Source: Janthinobacterium sp. B9-8
GTDB taxonomy: Bacteria > Pseudomonadota > Gammaproteobacteria > Burkholderiales > Chitinibacteraceae
DNA length: 64,000 bases
Assembly: GCF_000969645.2 (NCBI RefSeq)
Contig: NZ_CP014222.1
Span: 3,847,740-3,911,739, forward strand
Reading direction: 5' to 3'
Below the pieces are notes generated by a model. That model was not told the DNA's origin. It saw only the letters and a program-made list of their open reading frames with translations, and did no database searches. This document shows, piece after piece, positions 38,299 to 46,734 of this stretch (its first letter is position 1; the number at the start of each line of letters is the position of its first letter). The position numbers and the translations under genes were made by a program.

Positions 38299-38325
38299 TT
38301 AAGGAGTGGGCACGCCACTCCTTAA
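38299..38325. terminator. bidirectional hairpin between convergent ltaE and carboxypeptidase genes
   Basis: An 11-bp perfect stem TTAAGGAGTGG/CCACTCCTTAA with a five-base loop lies between two converging genes. The T-run is weak on both sides, so its strength as a terminator is uncertain. Confidence 0.6.
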
Positions 38326-38342
38326 TTTGCTGACCTTAACGA

Positions 38343-39476
38343 TTACCTTAACTTATCCACAACCGCCAGCAGCGGCAGCAAAACGCTTGCGCCAAACTGG
38401 CGCGAACGCTCGCCGTTCCAGCCTACTTCCGGCAATGGGCGTTTAGCAGTGTCTTTAAATGGCATTTCAATGGTGTAAGCCAGGCAATCAAAGGCATCGC
38501 CTACCCAGTTGGTACCAATAGTCAGTGTTTCCGGGCCAAATTTGCCTTTTTCATAGCCAAATTCAGTTTGAAAATCCGGGCTTGTTGCCAGCCATGCGGC
38601 TTTAAAAGCCTCCTGCAGGCTGGCTTGATGCGCGGAGAAAGACGCATTGTCATCACAGCCCGCCACAAAATTATGCGGAATTGCTTCGTCGCCATGCACA
38701 TCAAGGAAGGCATCGATACCGGTTTCCAGCATCATCTGACGCACCAGGAATACCTCAGGGCTGCGCTCCATCGCTGGCGTTGCCCATTCGCGGTTCAGAT
38801 TGGCACCCGCCGCATTGGTACGCAAATTACCGCGCACGCTGCCATCCGGATTCATATTCGGCACGATATAGAACACGGCTTTTTCCAGCAGCACACGAGC
38901 CACAGCGTTTTCAGGGTCAAGCAGCGTTTCCAGCAGGCCTTCCACAAACCATTCGGCCATGGTTTCGCCCGGGTGCTGACGCGCGGTAATCCAGATTTTT
39001 TTCTTGCCAGGCATTTCCACGCCCACGCGCAGCAAATCCATATCACGGCCATCCAGCGTGCTGCCTAGATGCACCAACTCGCACAGCGGGCTTGCTTCAA
39101 CGGCCTCGCCAATCAGGCGCATATGGCGCTCCCACGAGTAAGGCTCGAAATAAGCGTAATACACCGATTCGCGCTCCGGGCGGTGATGGATACGCAGCGT
39201 TTGTCCATCGTAATCACTGGCCACACGGAACCAGTTTTCAGTGTCGTAGCTGGCCACCGCATTGTAATCAGGCCAGCCATCGGGATATGCGCTGCTGGCG
39301 GCATTATCAAAATGGATCACACAGTCCTGATCTTTTGCGCCAAGCAGACGAAAGTGAAACCACTGGCTGAATGGCGAAGCGTTATCGCTGCGGATCTTTA
39401 AATGGATATTTTGGGCATCAGCAAGGCTGACAACTTCAATAGCGCCAGAATCAAACTGGCTGGAGATTTTTAGCAT
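38343..39476 (-). CDS. M14-family zinc carboxypeptidase, cytosolic (CCP/Nna1-like)
   Basis: The 377-residue protein has an N-terminal beta-sandwich (about 1-115) and an M14 peptidase domain. Zinc ligands are His168 and Glu171 (ARQHPGETMAEW) and His261 (DVHGDE), and the catalytic Glu337 lies in YTIEMPF. NPDGSVRGNLRTNAAGANLN is the substrate-binding segment. The N-terminal domain and lack of a signal peptide place it with the cytosolic carboxypeptidase group, whose eukaryotic members trim glutamate from tubulin. Bacterial substrates are unknown. It is monocistronic. Confidence 0.9.
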   Translation of the reverse strand: MLKISSQFDSGAIEVVSLADAQNIHLKIRSDNASPFSQWFHFRLLGAKDQDCVIHFDNAASSAYPDGWPDYNAVASYDTENWFRVASDYDGQTLRIHHRPERESVYYAYFEPYSWERHMRLIGEAVEASPLCELVHLGSTLDGRDMDLLRVGVEMPGKKKIWITARQHPGETMAEWFVEGLLETLLDPENAVARVLLEKAVFYIVPNMNPDGSVRGNLRTNAAGANLNREWATPAMERSPEVFLVRQMMLETGIDAFLDVHGDEAIPHNFVAGCDDNASFSAHQASLQEAFKAAWLATSPDFQTEFGYEKGKFGPETLTIGTNWVGDAFDCLAYTIEMPFKDTAKRPLPEVGWNGERSRQFGASVLLPLLAVVDKLR

Positions 39477-39510
39477 GAGCTAACCTTATTAATTAAGAGA
39501 CATAAAAATT

Positions 39511-39648
39511 CTGTAGACACAAAGACCAGTGAGAACACAGAGCACAAAGAGAAAACCTTTTCCTAGCCAGTAGGGACAAAGAATTTACAAGATTAAAAGT
39601 ATGTTTTCTCTGTGTTCTTTGTGTGCTCGGCATCCTCTGTGTCTACAG
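39511..39648. repeat. CACAGAG/CTCTGTG inverted repeat, copy b
   Basis: The element begins CTGTAGACACAAAG and ends CTCTGTGTCTACAG. Inner arms AACACAGAGCACAAAGAGAAAAC and GTTTTCTCTGTGTTCTTTGTG are also complementary around a short non-repeated centre. It fills the spacer between the carboxypeptidase start and the oxidoreductase stop, ending two bases before that stop. Confidence 0.9.
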
Positions 39649-39650
39649 GT

Positions 39651-40628
39651 TTAAGGTTTTCCAGCTTCAAACGGATAGACCAAGCCTAGCTCTGCTCTTG
39701 CCGCATCCATCATGGCAATCATCGCTCTGGAATGAGCGTAGGGCATCAGCGGGCTTTCGCTTTGGCCTGTGCTTAATAAATGGCAAAAATGCGCTGCTTC
39801 GTATTGCAGGCCAGAGCCCGTTGGCGGCATTTCCAGTCTGACTTTGCGGCCATCTTTATAAAAAACGGTGGCGGCAGTCGGATTCCACCATTTTTCGTCC
39901 AACACTACATGGCCATCTGGGCCTGCCAACATCGCCTCGCCCGATCCAGCTAAATCAAGGCCGCAGTAAAGCTGGCTGATGCCGCCGCTGTGCTGGCTAT
40001 TGATGCTGGCAAAAGTATCCACACCACCATTCAGTCGCCCCAAAGCCTGCACATTCTGCACGCCACCTAGCCAATCTACCGCTAAAAACGCGCCATAAAT
40101 ACCGATATCCAGCAGGCCTCCGCCCGCCATTTCAGGCTTTAGCACGGCATGGTCTGGCGCCACATTGGGGTTGGCAAAGCCGCAACGCACAAAAGCAATC
40201 GGGCCGATTGGGTCTTCTAATAAGTGCTCACGCAGCGCCTGATACAACGGATAAAACCCCGGCTTCATCGCTTCCATAAACAACTGGCCAGTTTCCGTCG
40301 CCACATCCAACACACGTTCCAGCTCGGCAAGGCTGGTAGCCGCTGGCTTCTCGCACAGCACCGCCTTACCCGCCTTCATGGCAGCTATGCTGTACTCAAC
40401 ATGGCTGGTATGAGGCGTGGCGATATACACCGCGTCGATATCACTGGCGAGCAAATCTTCCACGCTGTGATGCACTAAGCCACCATGCTGATCCGCAAAA
40501 GCCGTAGCCTTAGCCTGATTGCGGTTCCACACGGCAGCAAGCTGTGCCTGGCCCGGAATTAAAGCCAAGCCCTGAGCAAAGCGATTGGCGATATGGCCAG
40601 TGCCGATAATCCCAAAACGAATAGTCAT
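39651..40628 (-). CDS. Gfo/Idh/MocA-family NAD(P)-dependent oxidoreductase
   Basis: The 325-residue protein has the family's N-terminal Rossmann motif (GIIGTGHIANRFAQGL), the strand DAVYIATPHTSHVE and the signature CEKPAATSLAELE with the catalytic-type lysine. The C-terminal domain is an alpha/beta sheet that binds a sugar or similar substrate, not identifiable here. I use the ATG at 40628, preceded by AAAGGC. It resembles the trans-dihydrodiol / sugar dehydrogenase group. It is flanked on both sides by CTCTGTG-type repeats. Confidence 0.88.
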   Translation of the reverse strand: MTIRFGIIGTGHIANRFAQGLALIPGQAQLAAVWNRNQAKATAFADQHGGLVHHSVEDLLASDIDAVYIATPHTSHVEYSIAAMKAGKAVLCEKPAATSLAELERVLDVATETGQLFMEAMKPGFYPLYQALREHLLEDPIGPIAFVRCGFANPNVAPDHAVLKPEMAGGGLLDIGIYGAFLAVDWLGGVQNVQALGRLNGGVDTFASINSQHSGGISQLYCGLDLAGSGEAMLAGPDGHVVLDEKWWNPTAATVFYKDGRKVRLEMPPTGSGLQYEAAHFCHLLSTGQSESPLMPYAHSRAMIAMMDAARAELGLVYPFEAGKP

Positions 40629-40671
40629 TGAGTGCCTTTGTAATTGGTAAAGAAAACTCACACCTTAAAAT

Positions 40672-40800
40672 ACGGAGTAAAAGGAGAACACAGAGATCCA
40701 CGGAGAAAAGCACAATAGCCAGTTAATTTGAGCGAACAAAACTATATAGTTTTTCTCCGTGAAACTCCGTTTTCTCAGTGGCCTCAGTGCTTCAAAATCT
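40672..40800. repeat. CACGGAG/CTCCGTG inverted repeat, copy c
   Basis: Left arm ACGGAGTAAAAGGAGAACACAGAGATCCACGGAGAAAA and right arm TTTTTCTCCGTGAAACTCCGTTTTCTCAGTGG (shown here in parts) are inverted copies around an AT-rich centre. This copy belongs to the CGGAG sub-type together with copy d. Confidence 0.85.
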
Positions 40801-40819
40801 AAGTTTTCTTAAATTACTA

Positions 40820-41416
40820 TTAAACTTTATTAAACCGCACTAAAGCCAAGCTGCCGAGTAGATTAGGCAGGAATTCTACTTTTTCACCCTGATTCAATAC
40901 CAGTTGATGATCAATTTTTAAGCCTAATTTATTCAATAATTTAGCAAAATCATGCACGGTGCAAAAATGGATATTGGGTGTGTTATACCACTCGAACGGA
41001 ATCGTTTCTGATACCGGCATTCTGCCCTTGAGGATTTGCCAGCGATTTTCCCAAAAGCCAAAATTAGGAAAGGTTACAATACCGGTTTTACCCACTCTGA
41101 CCATTTCCTGCAAAATCCCTTCAATATTGTGCATAGCCTGAATCGTGAGGGACAGCACCACATAATCAAAGGAATGGTCTTCAAAAGTCGATAAGCCACT
41201 TTCCATATCGCTTTGAATCACATTCACGCCATTGGCCACGCAGCCCACCACGCCATTAACATCGATTTCAACGCCATAACCACTGACTTCTTTTTTGGCC
41301 GCCAGCCAGGCCAGCAATTCCCCATCGCCACAACCTAAATCTAATACTCTGGATTGTGGGGCAATCCAATCGGCAATATATTGCAAATCGGGGCGTAAAG
41401 TTTTTAGCTCGCTCAT
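40820..41416 (-). CDS. metW: methionine biosynthesis protein MetW
   Basis: The 198-residue protein is a SAM-methyltransferase-fold protein ([14 protein letters not shown] at about 26, then [14 protein letters not shown]) that always accompanies MetX in proteobacteria and supports homoserine acylation; its exact catalytic role is unclear. The ATG overlaps the metX stop by four bases. [17 protein letters not shown] closes the protein as is usual for MetW. Confidence 0.95.
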   Translation of the reverse strand: MSELKTLRPDLQYIADWIAPQSRVLDLGCGDGELLAWLAAKKEVSGYGVEIDVNGVVGCVANGVNVIQSDMESGLSTFEDHSFDYVVLSLTIQAMHNIEGILQEMVRVGKTGIVTFPNFGFWENRWQILKGRMPVSETIPFEWYNTPNIHFCTVHDFAKLLNKLGLKIDHQLVLNQGEKVEFLPNLLGSLALVRFNKV

Positions 41417-42552
41417 TGAGTAATCTCCTTAGCAATCCGCTGCATATAGTTGCGCATAATGGCGTGATAAGGAGCGTCTTCCATTAAGAATGCATCATGG
41501 CCGTGTTCTGATTCAATTTCTGCATAAGAAACTTGGCGTTTAGCCGCGAGTAAAGCTTTTACAATTTCTTTAGAACGGGCAGGAGAAAAACGCCAATCAG
41601 TGGTAAATGAAACGACCAAAAATTGCGCCTTGGCCTCACTTAAAGCCGCCACTAAATTATTATTGTAATGACGTGCCGGATCAAAATAATCCAGCGCCTT
41701 GGTCATCAATAAATAAGTATTGGCATCAAATACTTCGGCAAATTTATCACCTTGATAGCGCAAATACGATTCGATTTCGAATTCCACTTCAAAACCGTAT
41801 TTATATTCACCCGAGCGCAATAGACGGCCAAATTTCTCGCCCATACCATCGTCGCTTAAATAGGTGATATGCCCCAACATGCGGGCCAATCGAAGGCCTC
41901 GGCGAGGCAGGGTATTGTGCTGATAATAATCGCCGCCATGAAAATCCGGATCGGTCAAAATAGCCTGGCGAGCCACATCATTAAATGCAATATTTTGCGC
42001 GGTTAATTTAGGTGCAGAAGCAATCACGAGGCAATGGCGAATTCGCTCCGGGTGGGTAATGGACCAACGCAGCGCTTGCATGCCCCCCAAGCTGCCACCA
42101 ATCACTGCAGCAAATTGGGCAATGCCTAAACGATCGGCTAATCGTTTTTGCGTTTCTACCCAATCCCGTACCAATACCAATGGGAAAGTCGAACCATAAG
42201 GCTGGCCCGTGGCTGGATTAATCGAAGAAGGCCCAGTTGAGCCATGACAGCCACCTAGATTATTTAAACCAATCACAAAGAATTTATCGGTATCAATCGG
42301 CTTGCCAGGCCCAATCATCGTATCCCACCAACCCGGATTTTTATCATCTACGGTATAGCGGCCAGCCACATGATGATTACCCGACAAGGCATGACAAACC
42401 AGAATGGCATTAGATGCATCGGCATTCAGCGTGCCATAGGTTTCATAAACCAACTCGTAATACGGCAGGATAGTGCCGGAAGATAAAGTAATTGGCTCGT
42501 CAAAAATCGCCTTTTGAGCGGTGACTAAACCAACGCTGCGAGGTAGCTGCAT
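41413..42552 (-). CDS. metX: homoserine O-acyltransferase MetX
   Basis: The 379-residue alpha/beta-hydrolase-fold enzyme acylates homoserine, probably with succinyl-CoA as in most proteobacterial MetX proteins, to start methionine synthesis. The nucleophile motif [21 protein letters not shown] and the late HGHDAFL with the catalytic histidine are present. I use the ATG at 42552 with GGGAAAAAC upstream; the longer frame from 42645 reads through a repeat. metW overlaps its stop. No SAM-type riboswitch is visible upstream. Confidence 0.96.
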   Translation of the reverse strand: MQLPRSVGLVTAQKAIFDEPITLSSGTILPYYELVYETYGTLNADASNAILVCHALSGNHHVAGRYTVDDKNPGWWDTMIGPGKPIDTDKFFVIGLNNLGGCHGSTGPSSINPATGQPYGSTFPLVLVRDWVETQKRLADRLGIAQFAAVIGGSLGGMQALRWSITHPERIRHCLVIASAPKLTAQNIAFNDVARQAILTDPDFHGGDYYQHNTLPRRGLRLARMLGHITYLSDDGMGEKFGRLLRSGEYKYGFEVEFEIESYLRYQGDKFAEVFDANTYLLMTKALDYFDPARHYNNNLVAALSEAKAQFLVVSFTTDWRFSPARSKEIVKALLAAKRQVSYAEIESEHGHDAFLMEDAPYHAIMRNYMQRIAKEITQ

Positions 42553-42596
42553 TGTTTTTCCCAAGTCTAAAAAGCTCAAACTCAACCGAAACCATA

Positions 42597-42716
42597 AATC
42601 TTCAACACGGAGCACACGGAGGAAGGCAAAAACGAGAGTGAACAAATATATAAATCTCTCTCAAGATTTTCTCTGTGAAACTCCGTGTTCTCTGTGTGCT
42701 CCGTGGTTTAAGATTT
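42597..42716. repeat. CACGGAG/CTCCGTG inverted repeat, copy d
   Basis: AAATCTTCAACACGGAGCAC and, at the other end, GTGCTCCGTGGTTTAAGATTT are near-perfect inverted copies; the inner right arm adds CTCCGTGTTCTCTGTG. It occupies the spacer upstream of metX. The tail AAGATTTGGGTTTT is shared with copy a. Confidence 0.9.
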
Positions 42717-42728
42717 GGGTTTTAAGCC

Positions 42729-43544
42729 CTATTTATTCAATTGTACTAATTGTGCCCGCTCTGCATCCGACCATTTATCTTCCAGACTAATTAGCTGATC
42801 TCTGTCCGCAAAAGGCGGATAACCCGCTTTCATGGTCAGGCGAATATAATGGTGGATAAATACATCCAGGCAAACATGCATCGCGCGCATATCGCCCACT
42901 TCCTGTTCGCGCTTTTTAGTACGCAGATATAAATCGAAATCTGCGGCCTGAATGCGCTCATCCCACACGCCAATTTTAGCCAGAGCACTACGGGCTATCA
43001 TCACCGTATTGCCCACAAAGCCTTCTTTAATCTGATGCTTAAATCGCGTTTGCCTATCAAGGCAAAAACCTTCCCAATTACGATACATCAGCTTATGCAT
43101 CCAGCTGAGCGTGGTGCGATTAAAACCAAATAAGCCGAGGATGTTTTTAATTTTCTGCCAGCGATGCTTCAATTTTTTAGTGGCTTGGGCATTTTCAATT
43201 TGCTCAATTCCACAAACCGTCGCCACCTCTAAGCCATTCGCCGTCATCGATTCAATCAGTTTAATATCCCATTGGGGGGATACGATGATGTCATTATTCA
43301 GAAAAGCGAGCCAGTCATATTTTGCAATGGCAATCCCTTGATTCTGGCTATGCGGATAAGCGTAATTCGCATGATTACGAATCACCGTTACCCCTACTGA
43401 ATCAAAAAATTCCGCGCTGCCATCATTCGAGCCATTATCAATAATAATCAGCTCAAAAGGGTGATGGGTATAACGCTGCAGGTTTTCCCAGAATAATTGA
43501 TTGACTGCTAATTGATTATGGATGGCGGTAATAATGCTAATCAT
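42729..43544 (-). CDS. family 2 glycosyltransferase
   Basis: The 271-residue protein begins MISIITAIHNQLAVNQLF and has the GT-A nucleotide-binding pattern FELIIIDNGSNDGSAEFF and the acidic metal-binding segment AFLNNDIIV. It should add a sugar to a surface glycan, probably LPS, in the cytoplasm. The start overlaps the ligase gene by four bases, and the ligase overlaps another transferase, so three genes form one coupled operon. Confidence 0.9.
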   Translation of the reverse strand: MISIITAIHNQLAVNQLFWENLQRYTHHPFELIIIDNGSNDGSAEFFDSVGVTVIRNHANYAYPHSQNQGIAIAKYDWLAFLNNDIIVSPQWDIKLIESMTANGLEVATVCGIEQIENAQATKKLKHRWQKIKNILGLFGFNRTTLSWMHKLMYRNWEGFCLDRQTRFKHQIKEGFVGNTVMIARSALAKIGVWDERIQAADFDLYLRTKKREQEVGDMRAMHVCLDVFIHHYIRLTMKAGYPPFADRDQLISLEDKWSDAERAQLVQLNK

Positions 43545-44740
43545 AAAGAAACCTTACGCTGAAAACTGGAGCCCGCCAACAAGGCGCAAGCCAATAAAAC
43601 ATAAGCCAGGCCCGTAATATTATCTGTAAAAAAGGAATTGGCTAAAGTCGATATACCGTAAGAGCACACCAGCACCAAGCCCAACCAGCGTTCAGCCGAA
43701 ATAGTATTCCATGCTTGTTTTGCTGTAGCGAGTAAAACTAAAACCAAGGACAACATCCCCACAACACCCAGCTCTACACCCAGCCATAAATAATCATTAT
43801 GCGGATTAGCAAAAGAGCGGCGCACTTCCGAATCGCCGGCATTCTTTAAATAGTTTTGGGCATAACTACCCGTGCCATGCCCCAGAACAGGCGCTTCTTT
43901 AATTAAATCTTTAGCCACTTTATGAAAAAATAATCGTAAACCTACCGAGGTATCAATATCGCCTTTATCGTAGCTTTGTACATCGCTTTGTACCGTGCTC
44001 ATTCCTGTGCGCAATGAGCTGGAGCCTAAATAAAGTAAGGGGCCCATTACCGCAGCAGCAATCAGCGCAATAAAAAAACCGCGCCTGCCCTGCCATAGCA
44101 CCACCAATAAGCCTAATAATAAAAGCAGCAATACTTGCGCCGTACGCCCTTTCACCATAAAAAACACATCAAAAATACACAGGGCAATCGTGATTGCAGC
44201 TAGCCAGCGCCATGCTGAAGGCAAACGCCCCGCCATCCAATAAGCGGCAATACCACAGGCCAGAAAACTCACAAAGGTACTGTGATAGGTATGGGTTCTA
44301 AACACAGAATAATCGCCGATTGCGCCCTGAATAATGGGCGTGCCACTGAGGCCACTGCCAATTGAAAGCACAAGGGTAATCACCGCACCAAGGCCAAAAC
44401 CCGCTAATAAATACTGGCGAACAGGAGCTAAAGTACATACTGCAAAAAACAAAGGCGCTAATAAATAAGCCCGCATTTTAAGCAACATGCCCAGCGCATC
44501 ATTGATTGATGCATCAGTCCAGAAAACGCCCAATACAAACAGCGCATACATTAAAAGGCAGGCCTGAATTAAAGGCTGGCGTAATGCATTTGCAATATGT
44601 TGGCGGATTTCCGGAGTAAAAATCGCGAATAAAACCAAAACCCCCGCGCTAATATTTTGCATAGCGGTTGAAACAGGAATAGCAAACCCCGCCAGAAAAG
44701 CAAACCAGAGCAGAGGCTGCCGAGCGATATTTAAATTCAT
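43541..44740 (-). CDS. O-antigen ligase-like membrane protein (WaaL/Wzy_C family)
   Basis: The 399-residue protein has about eleven transmembrane segments and the periplasmic-loop signature VLGHGTGSYAQNY, then FANPHNDYLWLGVELGVVG, typical of the Wzy_C family. Such proteins transfer undecaprenyl-linked O-antigen to lipid A-core (WaaL) or to pilin (PilO/PglL-like). The neighbourhood of glycosyltransferases favours WaaL. Overlaps of four bases at both ends show translational coupling. Confidence 0.87.
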   Translation of the reverse strand: MNLNIARQPLLWFAFLAGFAIPVSTAMQNISAGVLVLFAIFTPEIRQHIANALRQPLIQACLLMYALFVLGVFWTDASINDALGMLLKMRAYLLAPLFFAVCTLAPVRQYLLAGFGLGAVITLVLSIGSGLSGTPIIQGAIGDYSVFRTHTYHSTFVSFLACGIAAYWMAGRLPSAWRWLAAITIALCIFDVFFMVKGRTAQVLLLLLLGLLVVLWQGRRGFFIALIAAAVMGPLLYLGSSSLRTGMSTVQSDVQSYDKGDIDTSVGLRLFFHKVAKDLIKEAPVLGHGTGSYAQNYLKNAGDSEVRRSFANPHNDYLWLGVELGVVGMLSLVLVLLATAKQAWNTISAERWLGLVLVCSYGISTLANSFFTDNITGLAYVLLACALLAGSSFQRKVSL

Positions 44741-45603
44741 GCCACCACCAGTCGATAATGTTTTTTAGTTAAATCACGGCCCAGTAATTTTTCTACTTTC
44801 ATTTGCCAGCGATGACGTTTTTCACGCTTGGATAAACAGTATTGCGGATCGGCCGTGAATACTAATTCGGCATAATCTTGAAACCAAGGCTGAACAATGG
44901 CTGGATGTTTGCCTTTAAATGGCTGCAAAATGCTGGCATCAATCTGGCTGTAATCGTGCGCCTTTGGTGTGTGATTCCAATATCGGGAAACCTGGCGAAT
45001 TTTTTCATTCATTTTTTCGCTGGATCGCACATGGCCGTAATGATAAATCGGGCAACCCACCAAAGCCGCATTTGGATAGCGGCCACGCTTATTCTGATGC
45101 ATCACCACCCAGAACAAACCATCAGGTGCCCAGCTGCGAATCGTGTTTCTGATAATTCTAGGTGCGCGGCGATACCATGCAGGGCTTTTGGCGACTAAAT
45201 CCGGGCAACCATAAAAATGGTGATAATCAAACACCAGCGCTTCAACTTCAGGGTTAGCTAAATGCTTTTCCATTGCGGCGCGAATCGTGACCACATCTTC
45301 TTCGTGAATAACTTCGTCGCCTTCCAGATAAAACGCCCAATCACCACTGCAATTAAATTGGGCAATCATTTTTTGCTGGGCATAGACATAACCACGGTCT
45401 TTCATATCCTCATTCCAGGTGGTTTCAATCACCCGAATCCGCGCATCGCCAATGGAGCGCACGCGCTCCAAAGTATCGTCATCGCTTTTGCCCACCGCCA
45501 CGACCACTTCATCGCAAACGCTAAGTAAGCTTTTTAAACTTTCAATATAGGGATAGCCAAGCAGGGTGCCATTGCGCAGGAAGGTAAAGCCGCTAACTTT
45601 CAT
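44737..45603 (-). CDS. glycosyltransferase, GT2-like
   Basis: The 288-residue protein has an N-terminal KVSGFTFLRNGTLLGYP, then CDEVVVAVGKSDDDTLE and the metal-binding segment FYLEGDEVIHEED, as in family 2 transferases. The C-terminal half is basic and aromatic and may bind the acceptor. The substrate is unknown. It heads the coupled leftward operon GT-ligase-GT and is divergent from another transferase 125 bases away, so both share one promoter region. Confidence 0.85.
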   Translation of the reverse strand: MKVSGFTFLRNGTLLGYPYIESLKSLLSVCDEVVVAVGKSDDDTLERVRSIGDARIRVIETTWNEDMKDRGYVYAQQKMIAQFNCSGDWAFYLEGDEVIHEEDVVTIRAAMEKHLANPEVEALVFDYHHFYGCPDLVAKSPAWYRRAPRIIRNTIRSWAPDGLFWVVMHQNKRGRYPNAALVGCPIYHYGHVRSSEKMNEKIRQVSRYWNHTPKAHDYSQIDASILQPFKGKHPAIVQPWFQDYAELVFTADPQYCLSKREKRHRWQMKVEKLLGRDLTKKHYRLVVA

Positions 45604-45728
45604 AGGGAATCCGTAAAATGTGGGGATCTACTCGGCATTATGTTAATTGAGCCTTGCGGGCAGCCAGCCAATCGGGAGATTATAGCAGCCTCAATACAGC
45701 TATCTTGCGTCTTATACGCTCGCACAAA

Positions 45729-46478
45729 ATGTTAAAAATAAGTGGTCTAATTATTACGTTTAATGAAGCGCACAATATCGTTGCATGCCTGCGCTCCATG
45801 AAACAGGTTTGCGATGACATTGTGGTGGTCGATTCTTGCAGTAGTGATAACACCGTAGAATTAGCGAGGCAAGAAGGCGCAACGGTGATTTCGCAGCCCT
45901 TCCTAGGCGATGGACCGCAGCGCAGTGTGGGTTTGCCGCATTGCCGCCACGATTGGGTACTTAATTTAGACGCCGATGAGCGCTTAGAAGACGATTTAGT
46001 CGCTTATTTAAAGAATACTGATTTAAGCCAGCAAAATGTCAGTGCCATTGAAACGCGCCGCCGTAATTATATTGGTAATCAAACCACCCGCTTTGCCGGG
46101 CAATATCCGGATTATGTGCGGCGCATTTTTAATAAAACACAGGCTGATTTCTCACCAGCCGCTGCGCACACCAAAATTCAAAGTAATTCATTAAAAAAAA
46201 TACCCGCGCATATTACCCATTATTCTTATAAAGATTATCCGGATATCTTTAAACGAGCCTGCCTCTACGGCACATGGCAGGCACAAACTATCGCAAAAAC
46301 CAATAAAAAAATCGGCCCGCTCACGCCTGGATTTCATTGCCTGTTTTCATTTCTAAAACATTATGTGATTAAGTTGGGCTTTCTGGCAGGGCACGATGGA
46401 TTAGCGATCTCATTAGGAAAAGCCATCGCCTCCTACATCAAATACGCCCATGCGATTGAATTACGTCGTTCACGCTAA
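45729..46478 (+). CDS. LPS core-type glycosyltransferase (WaaE/KdtX-like)
   Basis: The 249-residue protein starts MLKISGLIITFNEAHNIVAC and has DDIVVVDSCSSDNTVELA, VLNLDADERLEDDL, and a late THYSYKDYPDIFKRA, all as in the WaaE/KdtX group that adds a beta-linked glucose to the inner core. I use the ATG at 45729; a longer frame from 45654 reads through unrelated sequence. The ribosome site is weak. It completes a compact LPS biosynthesis cluster with the three leftward genes. Confidence 0.87.
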   Translation: MLKISGLIITFNEAHNIVACLRSMKQVCDDIVVVDSCSSDNTVELARQEGATVISQPFLGDGPQRSVGLPHCRHDWVLNLDADERLEDDLVAYLKNTDLSQQNVSAIETRRRNYIGNQTTRFAGQYPDYVRRIFNKTQADFSPAAAHTKIQSNSLKKIPAHITHYSYKDYPDIFKRACLYGTWQAQTIAKTNKKIGPLTPGFHCLFSFLKHYVIKLGFLAGHDGLAISLGKAIASYIKYAHAIELRRSR

Positions 46479-46484
46479 AAAGAT

Positions 46485-46723
46485 CTGTAGACACAGAGCA
46501 CATTAAGAACACAAGGAACTCGGAGAAAACCACAAACAAACAACACCACAAAGAAGTCCTGATTGATTCTGTTTCGTCATTCCCGTGCGGATTGAAATCC
46601 AACATTTTTACTGGATCCCCGACAAAACATTCGGGGATGACGATCTAATCAGAGCATCCTTAACTTCATTTTCATTATTTCTCTGTGTTCTGCTTTTAAA
46701 CTCTGTGTTCTTTGTGTCTACAG
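46485..46723. repeat. CACAGAG/CTCTGTG inverted repeat, copy e, with nested element
   Basis: The element begins CTGTAGACACAGAGCACA and ends CTCTGTGTTCTTTGTGTCTACAG. It is longer than the other copies because a separate palindrome (46574-46643) lies inside it. It fills the spacer between the glycosyltransferase and the CobW-type gene. Confidence 0.9.
46574..46643. repeat. nested CGTCATTCCCG palindromic element
   Basis: CGTCATTCCCG (46575-46585) and CGGGGATGACGA (46632-46643) form imperfect terminal inverted repeats, about 70 bases in all, with GATTGAAATCCAAC and ACTGGATCCCCG inside. The ends resemble the ATTCCC/GGGAAT repeats dispersed in Neisseria and other proteobacteria. It has no ORF. Confidence 0.75.
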
Positions 46724-46734
46724 ACCTTAGTTTT

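Noticed and set aside
42553..42728. SAM riboswitch upstream of metX
   Set aside because: The spacer is occupied by the inverted repeat, and I see none of the conserved helices of known SAM riboswitch classes.
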